DNA of 64,000 bases from Enterococcus sp. ZJ1622 (GTDB lineage Bacteria > Bacillota > Bacilli > Lactobacillales > Enterococcaceae). The translations under genes and the position numbers were made by a program. The stretch's first letter is position 1. Each line of letters opens with the position of its first letter. Of this stretch, positions 15,367 to 24,083 are shown piece after piece. Under the pieces are notes generated by a model that was not told the DNA's origin, ran no database searches, and saw only the letters and a program-made list of their open reading frames with translations. Location: assembly GCF_011038845.1 (NCBI RefSeq), contig NZ_JAAKDW010000006.1, positions 67,001-131,000 of the forward strand. Reading direction: 5' to 3'.

Positions 15367-16902
15367 TCATTGCTTCGGTTCGATCTCGATGACTCGCTGC
15401 ACCAGATCTTGATAGAATTCTTGCTCATGGGAAACGATAAGAACAGTTCCCGGGAATTTCTGGATACCAGTTTGCAGGCTGTCTTTTGTTTCATGGTCGA
15501 TGTGATTCGTCGGTTCATCCAAAATCAGTAGATTTCCTTGGTTCATGGTCAATTGGGCAAGTTTGACTTTGGTCTGTTCGCCACCGCTCAATGTAGACAA
15601 GGGTTCACTAGCAAGCTGATTGACCAAGCCTGCTTTTGCCAGTTGTCTGCGTAATTCTTTGATCGTAGCTTTCGGAAACTGACTGCTCAGATACTGTAAA
15701 GGCGTTTCTAGCGGATGTTCCCAATGAAGATCCTGCGAGAAATAATTGATCGCTGTATTATCAGGAAAATGGAAGTCTCCGCTTATTTGACTGATTTCTC
15801 CGATCAGTGTTTTGAGCAGTGTCGATTTTCCGATCCCGTTGAAGCCGCGGATCGCGACTTTCTCTCCGAAACGGATCGTCAGATTGATAGGTGAAAGCAA
15901 TGGTTTGTCATAGCCGATCACTAAGTCAGTCGTTTCTACTGCTAACGTTGTAACGATAGGTGAAAAAGGAAAATCAAAGACAGCTTTTGCCGTTGAAGCT
16001 GGAGGGGTCAAGCGTTCGATTTTATCCAGTTGCTTTTGGCGGCTTTTTGCCATGGTGGAACGTGAACCTGCTTTGTATTTCCGGATGTAAGCTTCGGTTT
16101 TTTCGATCTGCTTTTGCTGTGCATGGAATTGTCGCAAATAGCTTTCACGGTTTTGTTCCTTTTGTTTCAGCGCTTGTTTCAGATGCCCCGTGTATTTTGT
16201 GATTTTGCCAAATTCGATATCAGCAATGTGCGTAGTGATCTGGTCTAAGAATTCCTGATCATGCGAAATCACGATATAAGCACCTTCAAAGCTTTGCAGA
16301 AACTGTGTCAGCCACTGGATATGCTGATCGTCCAAGTGGTTCGTCGGTTCATCTAAAATCAGGACATCTGGATTTTCCAAGAGCAGTTTGGCTAAGATGA
16401 CCTTTGAACGCTGCCCGCCGCTGAGATTCTTCAGCAGTGAATCCAGACCTAACACGTCGATACCTAGCCCGGTACTCATTTCAGCCACTAAAGTATCGAT
16501 TTGATAGAAAACTCCTTGGTCCAATTCAGTTTGTAATTTTCCGGCTTTTTCAAGCAAGGCATCTTCGAACGTTTCGCTATAGGTTTGATAAAGAGAAGCA
16601 ATCGTTGCTTCTTTTTCGTATTCTTTGGCGTACGCAGTTTTTAAAAATTCTTCGATCGTCAGCGTTTCATCGACTTCTACATATTGATCCAAGTACCCTT
16701 TATGGATGTTCTTTTGCCAATGGATCTGCCCGTCGTCTGGCAGGATCTCGCCTGTGATGATTTTGATCAGTGTACTTTTTCCGGCACCGTTTTGGCCGAT
16801 CAGCCCGAGATGCTCGCCTGCATTCAATTGCAGATCGACCCCTTCATAGAGGATTTTGTCGCCGAATTGTTGGGTAATGTTGCTTAATGTCAGTATACTC
16901 AT
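15367..16902 (-). CDS. ABC-F family ATPase (YfmM-like; possible ribosome protection factor)
   Basis: 511 residues with two ABC cassettes and no membrane segment. Cassette 1: Walker A GQNGAGKST, signature LSGGQRSK, Walker B LDEPTNHLD. Cassette 2: GFNGIGKST, LSGGEQTK, LDEPTNHID. The linker is rich in Lys/Gln/Arg, as in ribosome-binding ABC-F proteins. The start at 16902 (MSILTLSN) has AAGGAG at good spacing; an upstream in-frame ATG at 16980 lies in the leader. ABC-F proteins bind the ribosomal E site and either aid translation or dislodge antibiotics; resistance cannot be assigned from sequence. The attenuated leader is typical of antibiotic-inducible members. Confidence 0.88.
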   Translation of the reverse strand: MSILTLSNITQQFGDKILYEGVDLQLNAGEHLGLIGQNGAGKSTLIKIITGEILPDDGQIHWQKNIHKGYLDQYVEVDETLTIEEFLKTAYAKEYEKEATIASLYQTYSETFEDALLEKAGKLQTELDQGVFYQIDTLVAEMSTGLGIDVLGLDSLLKNLSGGQRSKVILAKLLLENPDVLILDEPTNHLDDQHIQWLTQFLQSFEGAYIVISHDQEFLDQITTHIADIEFGKITKYTGHLKQALKQKEQNRESYLRQFHAQQKQIEKTEAYIRKYKAGSRSTMAKSRQKQLDKIERLTPPASTAKAVFDFPFSPIVTTLAVETTDLVIGYDKPLLSPINLTIRFGEKVAIRGFNGIGKSTLLKTLIGEISQISGDFHFPDNTAINYFSQDLHWEHPLETPLQYLSSQFPKATIKELRRQLAKAGLVNQLASEPLSTLSGGEQTKVKLAQLTMNQGNLLILDEPTNHIDHETKDSLQTGIQKFPGTVLIVSHEQEFYQDLVQRVIEIEPKQ

Positions 16903-16916
16903 AATAACTCCTTTTT

Positions 16917-16973
16917 TCATAAAAAAACTGCAGACATAAAGTGTCCACAGTGAACAAATCGCTTGGTTTTCAT
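16917..16973 (-). CDS. Leader peptide (18 codons) ahead of the ABC-F gene
   Basis: A short open frame MKTKRFVHCGHFMSAVFL ends in TGA at 16917, 14 bases before the ABC-F start, and overlaps the ABC-F site region. The body spans both arms of the attenuator hairpin and the last codons use its T-run. No strong SD precedes it. The geometry suggests ribosome-stalling control, but expression is inferred only. Confidence 0.45.
   Translation of the reverse strand: MKTKRFVHCGHFMSAVFL
16921..16950 (-). terminator. Attenuator hairpin in the ABC-F leader
   Basis: On the minus strand CTGTGGAC-ACTTTAT-GTCTGCAG, a fully paired 8-bp stem with two G-U pairs, followed by seven T. It lies between promoter and gene, so read-through must be regulated or partial. 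Confidence 0.7.
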
Positions 16974-17008
16974 ACAGCATAGATTGTCTGGTTGAACTGT
17001 CTTATGAA

Positions 17009-17037
17009 ACCTAACACGGATTGCCTTTTTTTGTCAA
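17009..17037 (-). promoter_or_regulatory. Promoter of the ABC-F gene
   Basis: -35 TTGACA (17032-17037), 17-base spacer, -10 TTAGGT (17009-17014), giving a leader of about 100 nt. Confidence 0.6.
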
Positions 17038-17075
17038 GAAAATGAAAGAAAATGGGATTTGGTCTATACTGATTA

Positions 17076-17104
17076 TTGTAAATAGCGTAAAAGAGTGGTA
17101 TAAT
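17076..17104 (+). promoter_or_regulatory. Promoter of nagB
   Basis: -35 TTGTAA (17076-17081), 17-base spacer, -10 TATAAT (17099-17104). Confidence 0.75.
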
Positions 17105-17137
17105 TGGGCTATACCAAAACACAAAGGAGCAATCGCT

Positions 17138-17839
17138 ATGGAAATCATTCGTGTAAAAAACGCTGAAGAAGGCGGGAAAAAAGCATTTGAAATTATCAAA
17201 GAAGGTATGGACAAAGGCGCGAAAGTACTAGGATTGGCAACAGGAAGCACACCTGTAACTTTATATAAAGAAATGACTTCAAGCGACTTGGATTTCAGTG
17301 GAATGACTTCTGTAAACTTAGATGAATACGTTGGTCTAGGCGGTTCAGATGAACAAAGCTACCGTCATTTCATGGATGTCCAGTTATTCGATAAAAAACC
17401 ATTCAAAGAAACATTCGTTCCAGATGGAAAAGCAGAAGATTTAGAAGCTGCATGCAAAAAGTACGATCAGATCATCGACGAACATCCGATCGATATCCAA
17501 ATCTTAGGGATCGGTCAAAATGGACATATCGGTTTCAACGAGCCAGGTGCCTCATTTGACGGAACGACTTCCGTAGTCGATTTGACAGAATCAACGATCA
17601 ATGCAAACAAACGATTCTTCGAAAAAGCAGAAGATGTACCGACAAAAGCTGTCTCAATGGGGATTGGCTCGATCATGAAAAGCAAAGAAATCGTCCTGAT
17701 GGCATTTGGCGAAAGCAAAGCAGATGCAATCAAAGGAATGATCGACGGACCTGTGACGAATCATTTACCAGCAAGTGTACTGCAAAACCATGACAACGTG
17801 GTCGTGATCATCGACGAAGAAGCAGCAAGTAAATTGTAA
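17138..17839 (+). CDS. nagB: Glucosamine-6-phosphate deaminase
   Basis: 233 residues with the family segments [11 protein letters not shown] (phosphate loop), VNLDEYVGL (catalytic Asp) and [15 protein letters not shown] (catalytic His region). It converts glucosamine-6-phosphate to fructose-6-phosphate and ammonia in the cytoplasm, feeding amino sugars to glycolysis. The start at 17138 (MEIIRV) is set by AAAGGAG seven bases upstream and lies just after the promoter; the open frame extends farther upstream but through the promoter. Short Bacillus-type form without the allosteric extension. Confidence 0.95.
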   Translation: MEIIRVKNAEEGGKKAFEIIKEGMDKGAKVLGLATGSTPVTLYKEMTSSDLDFSGMTSVNLDEYVGLGGSDEQSYRHFMDVQLFDKKPFKETFVPDGKAEDLEAACKKYDQIIDEHPIDIQILGIGQNGHIGFNEPGASFDGTTSVVDLTESTINANKRFFEKAEDVPTKAVSMGIGSIMKSKEIVLMAFGESKADAIKGMIDGPVTNHLPASVLQNHDNVVVIIDEEAASKL

Positions 17840-17859
17840 TTTTCAAAAATAACGTAAGG

Positions 17860-17892
17860 CATCCAATCATGCGAATGATTGGGTGTTTTTTG
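17860..17892 (+). terminator. Terminator after nagB
   Basis: CATCCAATCAT/ATGATTGGGTG hairpin followed by TTTTTT. Confidence 0.88.
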
Positions 17893-18094
17893 ATAAAATG
17901 AACAAATGAATAGAAATATGTTGCAGTAGGGCTCAGCAAGAGTCTATGGCATTTTGATGTATTATTATAGAAATGTTACGCTAAGGCAATAAAAAAAGGC
18001 GCTGATCTCAGCTTTTCTTTTCTGTGTTTCTAAAAACTGCACTTTTTTTGTCTGCTCCATCTAGACGTGATATATTGGATTGGAGGGTGTTGAA

Positions 18095-18808
18095 ATGAAT
18101 GATATGGTATTGACAGTTCCAGAGATTATTTTGAGACTAGGGATCGCGATGCTGTTTGGCGGGGCGATCGGATTTGAGCGACAATATAAAAATCGACCGG
18201 CTGGGATGCGTACGCATATCCTTGTCTGTATGGGCGCGTGTATCATTGCATTGATCCAGGTCGAGATCGCCAGTGGCGCCTTAAGAGATGCACTGGAATA
18301 TCCGCAGCTTGCCGGGACGATCCGTTCAGATGAAGCTCGGTTGATCGCACAAGTGGTGAGCGGTGTCGGATTTTTAGGTGCTGGAACGATCATCGTGACG
18401 AAACAGTCTGTCACAGGATTGACGACTGCCGCTTCTTTATGGGCTATCGCAGGACTAGGGATCGCGATCGGCATGGGGTATTATTCGATTGCAATCATCA
18501 GTTTTATCGGTATTGCGATCGCATTGACTGTGGTGAAGCGTGTCATCCATGTGCCGACAACGAAAAAGCTGGAGATCCAGTTCATCCACCGAAAAGAAAC
18601 CAAAGATTTTCTCACGGATTATTTTGAAGAGAAAAATATCGTGATCGAGGATGTCAATTTCGATGTGAAATTCGTTGATGATTATCGCGTATATAAAAAT
18701 ATTTATACGATCGATCTGCCAAAAGGATTGACCTATGCAGATGTGATCGAAGAACTATCCGTACACAAAAATATTACAAAACTACATCTAGTCAGTATTG
18801 CACAATAA
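18095..18808 (+). CDS. MgtC/SapB family membrane protein
   Basis: 237 residues. Four or five N-terminal membrane segments carry the family motif FGGAIGFERQ and the GVGFLGAGTI segment. A cytosolic C-terminal domain from about residue 150 resembles an ACT-like module. MgtC-type proteins act in Mg2+ limitation and modulate membrane energetics; the role in enterococci is not established. The ATG at 18095 has GGAGGG seven bases upstream; an in-frame TTG at 18080 overlaps that site and is unlikely. The gap from nagB has no gene. Confidence 0.85.
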   Translation: MNDMVLTVPEIILRLGIAMLFGGAIGFERQYKNRPAGMRTHILVCMGACIIALIQVEIASGALRDALEYPQLAGTIRSDEARLIAQVVSGVGFLGAGTIIVTKQSVTGLTTAASLWAIAGLGIAIGMGYYSIAIISFIGIAIALTVVKRVIHVPTTKKLEIQFIHRKETKDFLTDYFEEKNIVIEDVNFDVKFVDDYRVYKNIYTIDLPKGLTYADVIEELSVHKNITKLHLVSIAQ

Positions 18809-18837
18809 AAAACAAGCAATCGCATCACTGAACGAAA

Positions 18838-18875
18838 AGAGGTTGTGCCAACTGCGTTTTGAACGCCGTTTATTC
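18838..18875 (+). repeat. Repeat remnant with the hairpin interior removed
   Basis: AGAGGTTGTGCCAACTGCG joins TTTTGAACGCCGTTTATTCG directly: the left end of a type B unit fused to a right end, leaving a 38-base scar. Confidence 0.7.
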
Positions 18876-18883
18876 GAAAAACA

Positions 18884-18920
18884 GGATCTGAGACAAGTCT
18901 TTTGTCTCAGATCTTTTATT
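18884..18920 (+). terminator. Terminator after the MgtC/SapB gene
   Basis: GATCTGAGACAAG/TCTTTTGTCTCAGATC hairpin followed by TTTTA; same core as other terminators. Confidence 0.8.
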
Positions 18921-19044
18921 TTTATTTTTTTAAAAAAGGTCTCGATGATTTTCATTTTGTTTTTATTAAGCATTTGATAAATAGTTCAATTTCCCTTAAA
19001 AAAAATGATAGAATCAAAGTATCAAATAGAGTTGGAGGAGATGT

Positions 19045-20157
19045 ATGCATTCACGTTTTAAACAATCAAAGTTATTTTTTTGGACAGTGGAACTTGTCCT
19101 GACGATTATCGGCGTGTATTTTATCTTACAGATGCCGAATGTTTTCAGCCCAATCTTGAAAATGCTTTCGGCGGTCTTTTTGCCGTTGTTAGTGGCAGGG
19201 TTCATCTATTATATGTTTGACCCGGTCGTTGTTTTTTTAGAAAAGCGCCGGGTACCCAGAGTCGTAGGGTTTATCTTGACGTTTCTTTTCTTGATCATCG
19301 TACTGGTTTTGACCTTGATGAATGTGGTGCCTCAATTAGCAGAGCAGACCGTTCAACTGACGCAAAGCCTTCCTGTCTATGCAGATGAAACCAGCAAGTG
19401 GCTGAATGAATTAGCGCAACGAGAAGAATTCAAGAATTTCAATTTGGAGGAGCAGCTTGCTTCAGCGAATTTCTCTCTTAGCAATCTGTTCAATCTGGCA
19501 TTGGTCAGTTTGACATCCAGTGTGTCCAAAATCATCTCTTTTATGATGCAATTCCTGATCTTATTGTTTACAGTCCCGTTTATTCTACTGTTCATGTTTA
19601 AAGACGGGCATAAATTCATCGACGCGCTATCCAAGTTTTTCCCGAAAACGATCCGGGGAGAATTGCGTCAAACTGTCAAAGAATTGAATGAAACATTGTC
19701 TGCGTACATCAGTAGTACGATCCTTGATGCACTGATCATCGGCATCATGAGTTTTATCGCTATGACGATTTTCCAGCAGCCGTATAGCTTGTTGCTGGCG
19801 GTGATTTGCGGGATCACCAATATCATCCCGTATGTCGGTCCATTCATCGGGGCAGTACCGGCGATGATCGTCGGGTTGTTCGTCTCGCCTTTGCAGGCCT
19901 TTTATATGGCAGCATCGATCTTGGTCATCCAGCAGCTGGATGGGAATCTCATCAAGCCACTCCTATTCGGTAAATCACTCAATATCCACCCGTTGACGAT
20001 CATTCTCGTTCTGATCGGTGCAGGAAGTGTTGCCGGGATCTTAGGCATGCTGATCTGTATCCCAGTATATGCAGTCATCAAAACATTGATCTTGAACATC
20101 CGAAAAATCTATATGTTGAAAAAATTTGAGGGAGTAACGGAGACAGAGAGGCTTTGA
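19045..20157 (+). CDS. AI-2E family transporter
   Basis: 370 residues, about eight membrane segments with the family hallmarks: the long extracytoplasmic region after segment 3 and the conserved NIIPYVGPFIGAVPA motif (about residues 258-272), then HPLTIILVLIGAG. Members have been linked to AI-2 export, Na+/H+ exchange and other substrates, so function cannot be specified. TGGAGGAG precedes the ATG. A terminator follows at 20221. Confidence 0.88.
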   Translation: MHSRFKQSKLFFWTVELVLTIIGVYFILQMPNVFSPILKMLSAVFLPLLVAGFIYYMFDPVVVFLEKRRVPRVVGFILTFLFLIIVLVLTLMNVVPQLAEQTVQLTQSLPVYADETSKWLNELAQREEFKNFNLEEQLASANFSLSNLFNLALVSLTSSVSKIISFMMQFLILLFTVPFILLFMFKDGHKFIDALSKFFPKTIRGELRQTVKELNETLSAYISSTILDALIIGIMSFIAMTIFQQPYSLLLAVICGITNIIPYVGPFIGAVPAMIVGLFVSPLQAFYMAASILVIQQLDGNLIKPLLFGKSLNIHPLTIILVLIGAGSVAGILGMLICIPVYAVIKTLILNIRKIYMLKKFEGVTETERL

Positions 20158-20220
20158 ACATCAGTCTCACTTCGCAAGTTGACTAAAAACAATTTATCAT
20201 AAACCATTTTGGAGTTAAGA

Positions 20221-20250
20221 GACGCGGATCAGTCATCCGGGTCTTTTTTT
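20221..20250 (+). terminator. Terminator after the AI-2E transporter
   Basis: GACGCGGAT/ATCCGGGTC hairpin followed by a T-run of nine. Confidence 0.8.
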
Positions 20251-20304
20251 TTGCCTGATTTTAGTATCTGGTGGATTTGTAGTGAGCATATAGGCAACAC
20301 TTCG

Positions 20305-20340
20305 TTCAACAATGACTAGCGGGAAAAAATCAGTGTTGAA
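20305..20340 (+). promoter_or_regulatory. Candidate upstream activating sequence for the LevR-type activator
   Basis: TTCAACA (20305-20311) and TGTTGAA (20334-20340) form a 7-bp inverted repeat 22 bases apart, centred about 75 bases upstream of the -24/-12 promoter. This is a typical place for an enhancer-binding protein. Confidence 0.5.
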
Positions 20341-20391
20341 AGTTGTCATGTATAGGCTGTCAGCCGTATTTCCAGTAGTTTCCACACTTTT

Positions 20392-20407
20392 TGGCACGTA
20401 AATTGCT
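20392..20407 (+). promoter_or_regulatory. Sigma-54 (-24/-12) promoter of the mannose-family PTS operon
   Basis: TGGCACGTAAATTGCT: the GG and GC dinucleotides are exactly ten bases apart, matching the TGGCAC-N5-TTGC consensus. The operon encodes a LevR-type sigma-54 activator, which supports use of RpoN. Confidence 0.88.
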
Positions 20408-20438
20408 CATATAAAAGTGACGACAAGGAGGCGAAAAA

Positions 20439-20855
20439 ATGAATCTGATTATTTTAGCCAGTCACGGAAAGCTGGCGCAAGGCATGAAACATACTGCCGA
20501 GATGATCATCGGTGATACGAAACAAATTTATGCATTTGGGGCTTATCGAGAGGAAGAACAGTCCATTAAGAAAAAAATAGAAAAAGTGATCAGTCGGACA
20601 AATGAACAAACAGACGTTTACTTATTGACGGATATCCTAGGTGGGAGCGTGAATACCGAAGTCATGCAGCTACTGAGGGACTATCCTGACATCCAGATAG
20701 TGACAGGGATGAATCTGCCGTTAGTTCTTTCACTGGCAACACAGTCTGAAAAAATTTCTGATAAACGTTTAGAAGAGTTGCTAGAAGAAAGCAGACAAGC
20801 AGTTTTGGATTGCACCAGATTAGTCAAAGAAAAAACAAAGGAGGAAGAATTATGA
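20439..20855 (+). CDS. PTS mannose-family EIIA component
   Basis: 138 residues. The N-terminal ILASHGKLAQGM places the phospho-accepting His at residue 9, as in EIIA-Man. It takes phosphate from HPr-P and passes it to the separately encoded EIIB. CAAGGAGGCG precedes the ATG. First gene of a IIA-IIB-IIC-IID-SIS-regulator-HAD operon; its stop overlaps the IIB start (ATGA). Substrate is discussed under the SIS-domain gene. Confidence 0.88.
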   Translation: MNLIILASHGKLAQGMKHTAEMIIGDTKQIYAFGAYREEEQSIKKKIEKVISRTNEQTDVYLLTDILGGSVNTEVMQLLRDYPDIQIVTGMNLPLVLSLATQSEKISDKRLEELLEESRQAVLDCTRLVKEKTKEEEL

Positions 20856-21322
20856 TCAAATTAGTCCGTATCGATCACCGTCTACTGCATGGACAAGTCG
20901 TATTTTCCTGGAGCAAAGCGCTGAATATCACACGGATCATCGTGGTGGATGACTTGGCTGCAAAGGACGAATTCAAACGGATGTCCTTGAATCTGTCAAA
21001 GCCAAGCGGTATCCATCTCAATATTTTCACCGTAGAAGAAGTGCTAGAAAAAATGCCGAAAATCAAACAATTGAAGGACAACATCATGCTGATTTTCGGG
21101 CATACTTCCAGTGTACTCAAGGTTTGTCAGCACTGTCCGGAGATCACAGAGATCAACTATGGCGGGATCGCAAAAAAAGAAGGGTCCCAGCAATATAGCA
21201 ATGCGGTCTTTTTAACGAAGGAGGAATTAGCAGACTCAAGAGCATTGAAGGAGTTAGGTATTCGTATGTTTATGCAGCAGGTACCCACGTCAAGAAAAGA
21301 AGAGCTGAACGAGAAAATATGA
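20852..21322 (+). CDS. PTS mannose-family EIIB component
   Basis: 156 residues. LVRIDHRLLHGQVVFSW carries the phospho-His of EIIB-Man (residue 13). The start at 20852 overlaps the IIA stop by four bases and has AAAGGAGGA upstream. Soluble; phosphorylates the sugar during uptake through IIC-IID. Confidence 0.88.
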   Translation: MIKLVRIDHRLLHGQVVFSWSKALNITRIIVVDDLAAKDEFKRMSLNLSKPSGIHLNIFTVEEVLEKMPKIKQLKDNIMLIFGHTSSVLKVCQHCPEITEINYGGIAKKEGSQQYSNAVFLTKEELADSRALKELGIRMFMQQVPTSRKEELNEKI

Positions 21323-21342
21323 GTTGAAAAAGGAGGAACGTC

Positions 21343-22110
21343 ATGTTATTTCAAGCAATCATACTTGGTCTCATTGGTATTGTCTGTATTTTAGATTCAA
21401 GATTATTAGGCCGTTTGAATTTCGAGCGTCCATTGATTGTCAGCACGTTTGTCGGTCTTGCATTAGGCGATTTGGAAAAAGGACTGATCGTCGGCGCCTC
21501 TCTTGAACTGATGTCATTGGGGCTGGTGAATATCGGCGCAGCAGCTCCACCAGATATGAACATGGCTTCGATCATTGCGACTGCTTTTGCGATCCTTTCT
21601 AATGCGAATGCGGAAACAGCATTGACGATCGCTATCCCGATCTCTGTATTGGGGCAGATGTTGGGGATCGTGATGCGCACCGTTTTATCGAACCTGACTC
21701 ACCGAGCGGACACGCTGATCCTGGAAGGAAAATACGGAAGAGCCCGCCGAATCCATATTTTGTGGGGGACTTGCTTGTATGCTTCGATGTACTTTGTCCC
21801 TATTTTTCTAGCCATCTATTTTGGGACGGACCTAGTCAAACAGATCGTAGAAGCGATCCCAGAATGGTTGACCAATGGCTTGACCTTGGCTAGTAAAATC
21901 TTACCAGCGTACGGGTTCGCACTACTTTTGAATACGATGCTGACGAATCGACTGATCCCATTTTTGCTGTTGGGATTTTTCATCACCGCTTATTCTGGTT
22001 TGAGTATCATCGGGATTGCAGCTTTTGCCTGTATTCTGGCATTCTTGATGGCTGAACTAACATTCAAATCCGGCAATCAGGAGACGACTGCCGATCTGCT
22101 GGATGATTAA
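21343..22110 (+). CDS. PTS mannose-family EIIC component
   Basis: 255 residues, about seven hydrophobic segments, with the EIIC-Man region ERPLIVSTFVGLALGDLEKG and LELMSLGLVNIGAAAPPDMN. It forms the membrane channel with IID. AAAGGAGG precedes the ATG, 20 bases after IIB. Confidence 0.88.
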   Translation: MLFQAIILGLIGIVCILDSRLLGRLNFERPLIVSTFVGLALGDLEKGLIVGASLELMSLGLVNIGAAAPPDMNMASIIATAFAILSNANAETALTIAIPISVLGQMLGIVMRTVLSNLTHRADTLILEGKYGRARRIHILWGTCLYASMYFVPIFLAIYFGTDLVKQIVEAIPEWLTNGLTLASKILPAYGFALLLNTMLTNRLIPFLLLGFFITAYSGLSIIGIAAFACILAFLMAELTFKSGNQETTADLLDD

Positions 22111-22122
22111 GGAGGACGTTTT

Positions 22123-22938
22123 ATGGAAAAAGGAAAAGATCCCAATAACTGGAAATACCGTCAGTTTTTCTGGCGTTCTTGGGCGATCCAAGCATCTTGG
22201 AATTATGAAAGACAAATGAACATGGGCTTTTTGTATGGGATGGCGCCTATTATTGATGCCATCTACAAAGAGCCGAAAGATGATGAGCTGAAAAAAGCTG
22301 CCTATCAGCGCCACATGGCTTATTACAATTGTACACCGCAAACAAGTGCGTTTATTTTGGGACTTGCAGCTTCAATGGAAGAACAGTACGCAGAAGATCA
22401 GGAGAATTTCAATGTAGAAGCAGTCAGTGCAGTGAAGACAAGTTTGATGGGACCGTTATCGGGGATTGGCGATTCCTTCTTTCAAGGGACGATCCGTGTA
22501 CTTGCTTTTGGCTTAGGAATCAATCTAGCACAAGACGGAAGCATACTTGGACCGATCTTAGCCATGCTGATCTCGTTCATCCCGTCTGCATTGATCACTT
22601 ACTACGGCGGGAAGATCGGGTATAACATGGGGAACAAATATCTCCACAAGCTATACCAGGAAGGTCTGATGGAAAAAGTCATGTATATCTGTTCTATCGT
22701 GGGGTTGATGGTCATCGGCTCGATGATCGCAAGCATGATCAACATCACTACGCCTATCCATATGGGGAAATCTTTTGTCTTACAAGATGTATTAGATAAC
22801 ATCATGCCGCAGATCGTTCCTTTGCTGCTCACTTTTTTCATGTACTGGCTGTTAAAAAAGAAAGTGCCTACTGGCTGGATGCTGTTCATCAGTATAGCAG
22901 GCGGCGTGTTATTGAGTGTTTTAGGTCTTTTCAATTAG
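22123..22938 (+). CDS. PTS mannose-family EIID component
   Basis: 271 residues. Characteristic N-terminus with FWRSWAIQASWNYERQMNMG and the later TSLMGPLSGIGDSFFQGT, typical of EIID-Man. C-terminal membrane segments. GGAGGACG precedes the ATG. Completes the transporter. Confidence 0.9.
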   Translation: MEKGKDPNNWKYRQFFWRSWAIQASWNYERQMNMGFLYGMAPIIDAIYKEPKDDELKKAAYQRHMAYYNCTPQTSAFILGLAASMEEQYAEDQENFNVEAVSAVKTSLMGPLSGIGDSFFQGTIRVLAFGLGINLAQDGSILGPILAMLISFIPSALITYYGGKIGYNMGNKYLHKLYQEGLMEKVMYICSIVGLMVIGSMIASMINITTPIHMGKSFVLQDVLDNIMPQIVPLLLTFFMYWLLKKKVPTGWMLFISIAGGVLLSVLGLFN

Positions 22939-22983
22939 TGATAAGCATTATTGCTTAACTATAAATAAGGAGGGTATTCATTC

Positions 22984-23940
22984 ATGAATCCAAAAGAAAT
23001 CATCCAAACGATCACAAAGGAAAACAAGATCAGTTCTGTCTTTTTTGTCGGGTGCGGGGCATCGAAAGCAGATCTGTATCCCGCCAAATATTTCTTAGAG
23101 CAAGAGGCAGTTCAGCTTAGAGTCCATCATTACACGGCAAATGAATTCAATTTTGCGACACCTACTGCTGTTGACCATACAGCAATCGTCATCACGGCTT
23201 CACTGGGAGGGACGACGCCGGAAACAGTAGAAGCGAATGCTGTAGCGAAAGAAAAAGGGGCACATGTCATCAGTCTGACAAGATCAGTCGATTCTCCATT
23301 GACAAAAGAGGCTGATTTCGTCATTTACCATGGCTTTGCTGAAAGCTACGCTGCAAAACTTGAAAAAACCGGTTATGCCCTACAACTGGCTGTGGAAATC
23401 TTAGAACAGACAGAAGGGTACGACCATTATGACCAGATGATCGAAAGCTTTCCGAAGGTTTACCAGTTATGCCAAGAAGCTGCGCAAGAAGCACGTCTGG
23501 ACGCAAAGAAATTCGCTGAGAAATTCAAAGCAGATCCTGTCATCTATGTGATGAGCAGTGGAGCGACCCATGAAGTGGCGTATTCTACATCCATTTGTCT
23601 AATGCAGTGGATCCATTCCGGCACCTTCCATAGCGGTGAATTTTTCCATGGACCATTTGAGATCGTGGATAAAGACGTGCCGTTTATCCTACTGATGAAT
23701 GATGGGAAAACAAGGAAAATCGATAGTCGTGCACTGACTTTCTTACAGCGTTTCGATGCAAAAGTAACAGTAGTCGATGCGCTTGATCATGGTCTGTCGA
23801 GTGTTATCGGGCAGGAAGTGATCGATTATTTCAATCCATTTCTCATTACAGCAGTCTTCAGAGTATATGCAGAAGAGCTGTCGCTGGCAAGAGAACATCC
23901 GTTGACAAAACGCCGTTACATGTGGAAACTGACCTATTAA
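22984..23940 (+). CDS. SIS-domain protein, likely FrlB/GfrF-type deglycase or sugar isomerase
   Basis: 318 residues with two SIS domains: the first has FVGCGASKADLYPAK and ITASLGGTTPETVEA (phosphosugar binding), the second YVMSSGATHEVAYSTSICLMQW and HSGEFFHGPFEIV, where the Glu is a likely catalytic residue. The overall pattern resembles fructoselysine-6-phosphate deglycases rather than GlmS isomerases. Coupling with a mannose-family PTS and a LevR-type activator is the same design as the gfr (Amadori compound) operons. Uptake of a glycated amino acid or amino sugar is therefore inferred. AAGGAGGG precedes the ATG. Confidence 0.72.
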   Translation: MNPKEIIQTITKENKISSVFFVGCGASKADLYPAKYFLEQEAVQLRVHHYTANEFNFATPTAVDHTAIVITASLGGTTPETVEANAVAKEKGAHVISLTRSVDSPLTKEADFVIYHGFAESYAAKLEKTGYALQLAVEILEQTEGYDHYDQMIESFPKVYQLCQEAAQEARLDAKKFAEKFKADPVIYVMSSGATHEVAYSTSICLMQWIHSGTFHSGEFFHGPFEIVDKDVPFILLMNDGKTRKIDSRALTFLQRFDAKVTVVDALDHGLSSVIGQEVIDYFNPFLITAVFRVYAEELSLAREHPLTKRRYMWKLTY

Positions 23941-24083
23941 CCAAATCAGTCGAACCATTTACTTGTGAGTGATTCGTTGATCTCTGGACAGAAAAGAAAA
24001 AGCTGTGAGGCGCTCTTTCCTGTCCAGGATCTTTTGAAAGGGGAGAATCTGATAGAATTAGTCCAAAAGAAAGTGGTGATGAA

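Noticed and set aside
16903-16980. Longer N-terminus of the ABC-F protein from ATG 16980
   Set aside because: The extra 26 codons run through the attenuator hairpin and T-run and have no ribosome site, while ATG 16902 has AAGGAG.
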